A program made the translations under genes and the position numbers. DNA of 64,000 nucleotides, from assembly GCA_029207755.1 (NCBI GenBank), contig JARCOQ010000003.1, positions 42,676,144-42,740,143 of the forward strand, in the 5' to 3' direction. The notes under the pieces are model-generated. The model had not been told where the DNA came from. It did not search any database and worked only from the letters and a program-made list of their open reading frames with translations. This stretch comes from Chamaea fasciata. Its lineage: Eukaryota > Chordata > Aves > Passeriformes > Sylviidae. Of the stretch, positions 59,007 through 64,000 are shown piece by piece (the first letter of the stretch is position 1; each line of letters opens with the position of its first letter).

Positions 59007-61620
59007 TGAAATACCCAGTGAAGCTCCAGAGCAGATGCCCCACAGACAGGCTGGGGCTGTGCTGCAGCCGATACCCTCTGAAGTGCTTGTGCTGCCAGCA
59101 CTGCCCCTCGAGCTCAGCTACCGACACTTCACTTCTGAAGGGAAGACGGAACAAAGACTTCCACGACCATGTAGTTAACACAGAAGAAGCATTTCAGGAG
59201 CCATAGGAGCCATGTTTTCAATTGTTTCCTTGGGATCTAAGAACCTGTTCATTTAGCTCTGTTAAATGGAGCTTGAGTTCTCTTGGGAAATTTGCCTGCG
59301 GTCTCTTCCCAGACTTTGCAATAGAATCATCTGAAATGTCTTTACGTGTGAGTGACATCTACACGTGAGCCAGACACCCTGGGTTCAGTTAAAAGAGATA
59401 AACATTTACAGGAAACAATTCATCTTCTCCTGTGGTAGATACCTAAAATAGCCCACAGCAATCACAAAATGATTGCTTCCCTCGACAAACTATAAATTTA
59501 TTCTGCAAAACAGCCCAGCCCTTGACTTGTGTTGGAGGATTTGGTTGCCTGGTGCTTTTTGAGCTGCTCCACCTTACTTTAGACATTTACACAGGCATGC
59601 AAGTATATACATATAAGTACAGGAGTCTGCAGGAGACAAATGACCTTCCAGCATGTCTCCTGAACAGCAGGGAAAGGATTTGCTGTCCTGTTACCAATGC
59701 AATGAGGGTCACTACTTTTGGAGTACTGGATTACTTTCCCTCCATTGCACCCCCTCATTTATATCCTAAATGTTGATATAAATGGTCCATGCTGGACTAG
59801 CTGAAATACAAGAATGTGGCCCACAGTGCTACACAGCAAAGCAATGATTAATAAAATAATAATTTATTTCATTTTTTTAAAATTGACTTTATTATATAGA
59901 AAATAAATCATCTGGGTTTCATGGCATCATGACAACTGCCAGAGCAATGTGTAGGGGTATCATTCCTGTTCTGCAGATAACCACTTCAACCAGGAAAGGT
60001 GTGCAGGATGTCACGTTACAACTGTTACATCACCAGGAAAAAATCTCAATGGCTGATCACTGCCTGAGGGAGATGTCAGTCTTCCCAGCTTCTGTGCTAG
60101 GAGAAGCTCATACAGGAATTAACTCTTTCCTAGGTGATGAGCACCACTAGATTTTACCAGTACTAGTTCCACCTTGTTTGCCTGAAATGAATCACTGTTC
60201 CCTTACTTTCCATTTTTTTCTTTCACTCAAGTCATAAACAGTGTGACTTTGCAGTGACTGCTGTCTATTACATCTGCTGTGTGACTGAGGACTTTTTTTC
60301 TTCCACCTCACTATCATATTTCTGCTGGACACTGGTTGTTCACCCCATCACCATTCCCATAGAAGATGACAAATGTTGCTTGCTGAACACACCGCAGGAG
60401 GCCTCCCTGTTGTCTGGAGAGCAGCCCATTTTCCAGCATGAAGAAATACTCCCTGCACATCAACAAAAGGACCCATCTTGTGGTGATACCCAAGGCAGCA
60501 TGAAATACCCAAGGCTTAACCTGAAATACATTCTGGGGAATGCAATGATAAAACAGATTTTTACCAACTCAGAGATCATACACTCTGCCTCGTTCCTGCT
60601 GATGTTGAGGGGTCAGTGCTGTGGGAATTCCTTCTGCAGTCCCATGCCTGGGGAGGGCAGACCCTTCCCAGCGACAAATTCCCACCTTGTCCAGGGGAGA
60701 TGGAAGTGATAATGCCTTTCCCCAAGTTTCCACAGACTCCAGGCAATGTCCCGTTCCATAAAAATGTCATTCCTATGTCAAGAAAACAATAGATATCTCC
60801 TTTTCCTCCTTGATGTTTTGTCATGGGGATGCTCTTCTCAGTCCTCAGCAGGTGGCATGCAGGCTGCTCTTCACGCAGGATTGCTGTGGTTTGTACCTGG
60901 ACACTGGAGTTCAAACAGTCCCTGCTGTTCATACAGGCTCTGTCGTGTTCATCCTTATGCCCCAGGTCAGGCTCACACTGAGCAGGAGGAGGTGTCCTGT
61001 ATGACAGAAGTGCCTTTAATCTCCTCTCCTCCACCTGCATTTGTCCTTTGTTGTTTTGCACCCTTCTTGCTCTCTCAGTCAGATAGGACACAAATTTCTA
61101 AGTACCATCCTTCATTTTACTGCTTTTTTTCCCTGATGTAGAACTTTGCTGCTACATCTCTTGGTCTCTCCAGGCTCTCCAAGCTATTTCATGGGCAATA
61201 TCATCTACCTCCCCATTTACATACACTACTGAGTTTCTTTTTAAGTTATTTAAAACTGTGGTCTATATCCAGAAAGCCATCAGTTCCCAGTAACCCAGTT
61301 GAGCACTGGCATGTTTTTTGCTCCTATTTACACTGAGAGGCCTAGAAAACTTGTGCCTACTTCCTCTAGAAGTCTTCCTCTATTTTGTCCTCTTAATTAA
61401 TCACATCCCTTCCTCTACACAAGTTCTTGAAGAAACCTCCCCTATCACCTTGATTTTTCCTTATTGTGCATTCACATACTAATTCTCTTCTTAGCACTCT
61501 CATGCCTGCCTCCTGTCAAATCCTCAGCTGCTATCTCCTTCCAAGCTATGCCATGCTGCAGCTACAGAGCAGAGTCCGGAGGGGCTGATTTCCTTTCCAT
61601 GATCATGGGCCAGAGCTCAC
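59007..61620. other. Non-coding stretch, nothing distinctive
   Basis: Frames of 151 (60254-60709 plus) and 131 codons (60746-61141 plus) are opposed by a 171-codon frame on minus (60576-61091). All are unrecognised and mutually overlapping. AT-rich runs lie at 59848-59910. Confidence 0.55.
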
Positions 61621-61850
61621 TCTCCTCTCCTCTCCTCTCCTCTCCTCTCCTCTCCTCTCCTCTCCTCTCCTCTCCTCTCCTCTCCTCTCCTCTCCTCTCC
61701 TCTCCTCTCCTCTCCTCTCCTCTCCTCTCCTCTCCTCTCCTCTCCTCTCCTCTCCTCTCCTCTCCTCTCCTCTCCTCTCCTCTCCTCTCCTCTCCTCTCC
61801 TCTCCTCTCCTCTCCTCTCCTCTCCTCTCCTCTCCTCTCCTCTCCTCTCC
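61621..61850 (+). repeat. (TCTCC)46 pentanucleotide satellite
   Basis: Forty-six uninterrupted copies of TCTCC, all pyrimidine on plus and (GGAGA)n on minus. Because 5 is not a multiple of 3 and the array contains no stop, all frames stay open. This explains the 201-codon plus frame and the 112- and 147-codon minus frames here; they are not genes. The purine strand can form two-tetrad G-quadruplexes, and the duplex can form intramolecular triplex (H-DNA). Confidence 0.97.
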
Positions 61851-61941
61851 TCTTTCCTCTTTCCTCTTTCCTCTTTCCTCTTTCCTCTTTCCTCTTTCCT
61901 CTTTCCTCTTTCCTCTTTCCTCTTTCCTCTTTCCTCTTTCC
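61851..61941 (+). repeat. (TCTTTCC)13 heptanucleotide satellite
   Basis: Directly joined to the pentamer array, the unit changes to TCTTTCC, repeated 13 times without error. It then decays into 'tttccttctctc' (61942-61953). The heptamer equals the pentamer with TT inserted (TCTCC to TCTTTCC), so one array probably seeded the other by a slippage mutation that then expanded. Confidence 0.96.
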
Positions 61942-61953
61942 TTTCCTTCTCTC

Positions 61954-64000
61954 AAATGCTATCATTTTCTTCTCTTTATTGCTGTGCATGCTCCAAACAA
62001 GTGGCTTACTTTCCCCCAGAGGCACCGAAGCCCTGCCCCAGCACAAAGTACATACTGTGCTGCCCCTGAATGTCTCAATTCAAGAAGCTTTGAGCTCCCA
62101 TTGTTTGCAGTTCACAGAGTTCACCTGCATTTTATTCAGCTCATCTATTAAAGAAAACAAAGTGGAGATGAGGGAGAAGGAGAAGAACGGCTGTAAAAGC
62201 AGCAGTCGGTCAGAGAGCCCTCATGTTCCTGGTACCAGTTGTGGGCCAATCAATCAGCCTCAAACAGCTCGCTGGAGAATAACTGCCCAACTTACCCAAA
62301 TTTATTTTCTTTAATAACAGAATCCTCCTGTGACCCTGCAGTTATTGCTGACACAAAGCCAGGCCGGCTTGAGCCTGATATCTGCTCCCTTGCTCCCTGC
62401 TGTGTGCAGAGCAATGGAGCCATCGTCCCCTTGTTTTCTGCAGACAGCAGCTTTAAATCACTGACAGCCTCTTCCGTCTGTGAGGGCTGGGAGAGCCTTT
62501 CCCGCAGAGGTCACTCATTTGTGACTTGTGTGTTCACCTTGTGTGCTTAGGTGAAATAAAGATCAAAATGCCTGGGGATGCCTGCTCAGTGTTTGAGTGC
62601 TTAACTCTGCGAGGACTGTGAACACTGTCCGGGGATGGAGGGAATGGATGAGCACACAGACACTCACCTGCAAAGAAAAACCTGCAGTAAAATCTCCGAG
62701 CTCACGGTGTGGCCAAGTGGCGTTGCTAGCCAGGAAACTGGTGTGCCCCAAGCAGGCAGACATTGAGATTACACAAAGGGAAATGGAAACTTTGGGATTA
62801 CAAGCCAGGTCTGTATTGTGGGCAGAGTCTCAGGGCACGATTTCCTATATAATGCATATATTGGAGACTGTGATCCTTCTTTGGGGTGTTCAAAATCCTC
62901 ATGAGAAACATGGAAGAATGTTTTTTGGAATCCTGAGAGAGGAATCCTGCTCAGCCCTCCAGATTCAGCAATAGGGCAGGATTTTAGAAGGTAAATGAAA
63001 GTTCTTTAAAGGGTAAATGAAGCTTTCTTAGAGCTGATATAAAACCCACATTGGTCTTTGTGTTCAAAATTAAAAACTTACCAAATGAAACCAGCCCTTT
63101 TCAAAGAAAAGCTGTACTTTTTCTAAAGCTCAAGGACTAGTTACAAGAGGAAATTTCTTCACTGTGCTCGTACTGGAGAGCAGATTCTTGGAAAGGAAAA
63201 TCCACTCCAAAACTGTAGGAATGGCCCCACAAGGAAAAGTTTCAATCCAAACCCTTGCACGGTCCAAGACAGGACGTGAATTCCCTGGGAGGGAAGGACT
63301 GGGTGAACCCTTGCCCTGCCAAGGTTAGGCAGGACCAGGAGTGAGGAGGCAGAGAAGAAAAGCTGGAGTATCGGGAAGGAAGGTCCCTGAGGGTGCTGGG
63401 CAAGCCCGTAGTGAGGGAGCACCTGTGGTCTACAGGTATTTCAGGTATTTCCAGGTGAGGCAATGCCCAATGTTCTCCTGGCCTGAGTGGGCAGGGCGTG
63501 TGCAGCACAACCTGGGGATTCCTGGACCACTTAGTGCTGCAGGGACTGGGTGCAGCTGGGGCAGCACCCAGAGCAGGGAGCTTAGAACTGGTGGGTGTCC
63601 TCTGTGCAGCTGTAACCCAGGGATCCAGGATATTTGGGCTGGGCACATGCTGCTGATAGCCTCTCCTGAACAGGATTGAGCAGGATGGGGGTCTTTTTGA
63701 AGGAGCAAGCAAGGCTGCAGGCATCTCACTCACTGCTGCTCACAAGCACTCTGTGAGCAGAGATCCATGGGTCTATCCATGGGGTTGTCCTACCAGTCCA
63801 TCACACGTGGAACAATTCATGGACTTCAAGCTAAAAGTTGGCACAGGCTGTGCACAAATGTGGGGGTTTTTCCAGCCATTATCATGTTTGTGCTTGGATG
63901 CAAGCCAAAATGCAGAAACCTTCCTGAGGACATTAATTGTCCTCTGATTGCCTGTCCCTCAATATGGCGGGGGAGGGGGGGGTGGTGCTGTTTGGCTTTT
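61954..64000. other. Non-coding stretch to the end of the window
   Basis: No gene is supported. Positions 62250-62560 read like conserved non-coding DNA (listed as an observation). Positions 63130-63310 have a faint CR1 or LTR feel ('aatttcttcactg') but no tail. Positions 63330-63735 carry opposed frames of 99-163 codons in GC-rich sequence, unrecognised. The window ends near a G-rich run (G5-A-G8, about 63968-63981). Confidence 0.5.

Noticed and set aside
58783..59178. 131-codon plus frame
   Set aside because: It lies mostly over a 5'-truncated CR1 3' end in a non-coding part of that element.
60576..61091. 171-codon minus frame with 131- and 151-codon plus frames on the other strand
   Set aside because: Open frames on both strands with no recognisable protein indicate low stop density only.
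61464..62069. 201-codon plus frame and overlapping 112- and 147-codon minus frames with repetitive peptides
   Set aside because: They exist only because the (TCTCC)n/(TCTTTCC)n arrays contain no stop codon on either strand.
63130..63310. Possible further CR1 or LTR fragment ('aatttcttcactg', 'gaatggcccc')
   Set aside because: The motif order does not continue into any recognisable tail.

Overview
This window looks like non-coding nuclear DNA from a bird. The main evidence is a set of dispersed CR1 LINE 3' ends of the avian type, which finish in TTCCAACC followed by ATTCTRTGATT-like tails (clearest at 28530-28789, 36035-36318 and 58806-59006; more worn at 4610-4757, 18560-18672 and 57545-57705). 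There are also fossil fragments that resemble ancient amniote CORE-SINE/MIR elements, ordinary vertebrate microsatellites and low CpG. I saw no bacterial or phage traits: no ribosome binding sites, no tightly packed long ORFs and no CRISPR. The species cannot be fixed by eye; an intergenic or large-intron segment of a bird chromosome is the best reading.

I found no protein-coding gene, rRNA, tRNA or other structural RNA that I can support. All long open frames are unrecognised, overlap other open frames, lie over repeats, or have lengths near what 64 kb of non-coding DNA gives by chance. The longest non-repeat frames (5815-6504 minus, 26229-27064 minus, 55422-55973 minus) are reported as observations and not called as genes.

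Layout: 1-4.4 kb is plain sequence with one CORE-SINE fossil (about 1355-1510). At 4.38-4.76 kb a hairpin, a 16-bp palindrome and a worn CR1 lie together. From 4.8 to 13.4 kb there is mostly featureless sequence, AT-rich towards 11.4-13.3 kb, ending at a perfect 17-bp hairpin (13389-13432). From 13.5 to 28.5 kb there is a worn CR1 (18.6 kb), an imperfect 41-bp tandem duplication (21.5 kb) and two stretches that read like conserved non-coding DNA (16.4-16.9 and 18.0-18.4 kb). From 28.5 to 36.3 kb there are two good CR1 copies, a 21-bp exact repeat 894 bp apart (30.8/31.7 kb) and interleaved inverted repeats (34.5 kb). From 36.7 to 48.8 kb there are a 13-bp hairpin, an 18-bp palindrome, an AT microsatellite, a CpG-bearing block with a TTACGTAA site (43.4-43.7 kb), a possible regulatory block (47.0-47.3 kb) and a pure A30 tract. 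From 49 to 64 kb there are a good CORE-SINE fossil (52.0-52.2 kb), a 37-bp perfect tandem duplication (54.6 kb), two CR1 copies (57.6 and 58.9 kb) and a 321-bp polypyrimidine satellite that switches unit from TCTCC to TCTTTCC (61.6-61.9 kb).

No set of genes working together can be described. I found no convincing new biological system. The most checkable signals are the perfect inverted repeats, the 21-bp exact repeat, the two-unit pyrimidine satellite and the possible conserved regulatory blocks. All family assignments were made by reading the sequence against remembered consensus patterns, not by a database search.
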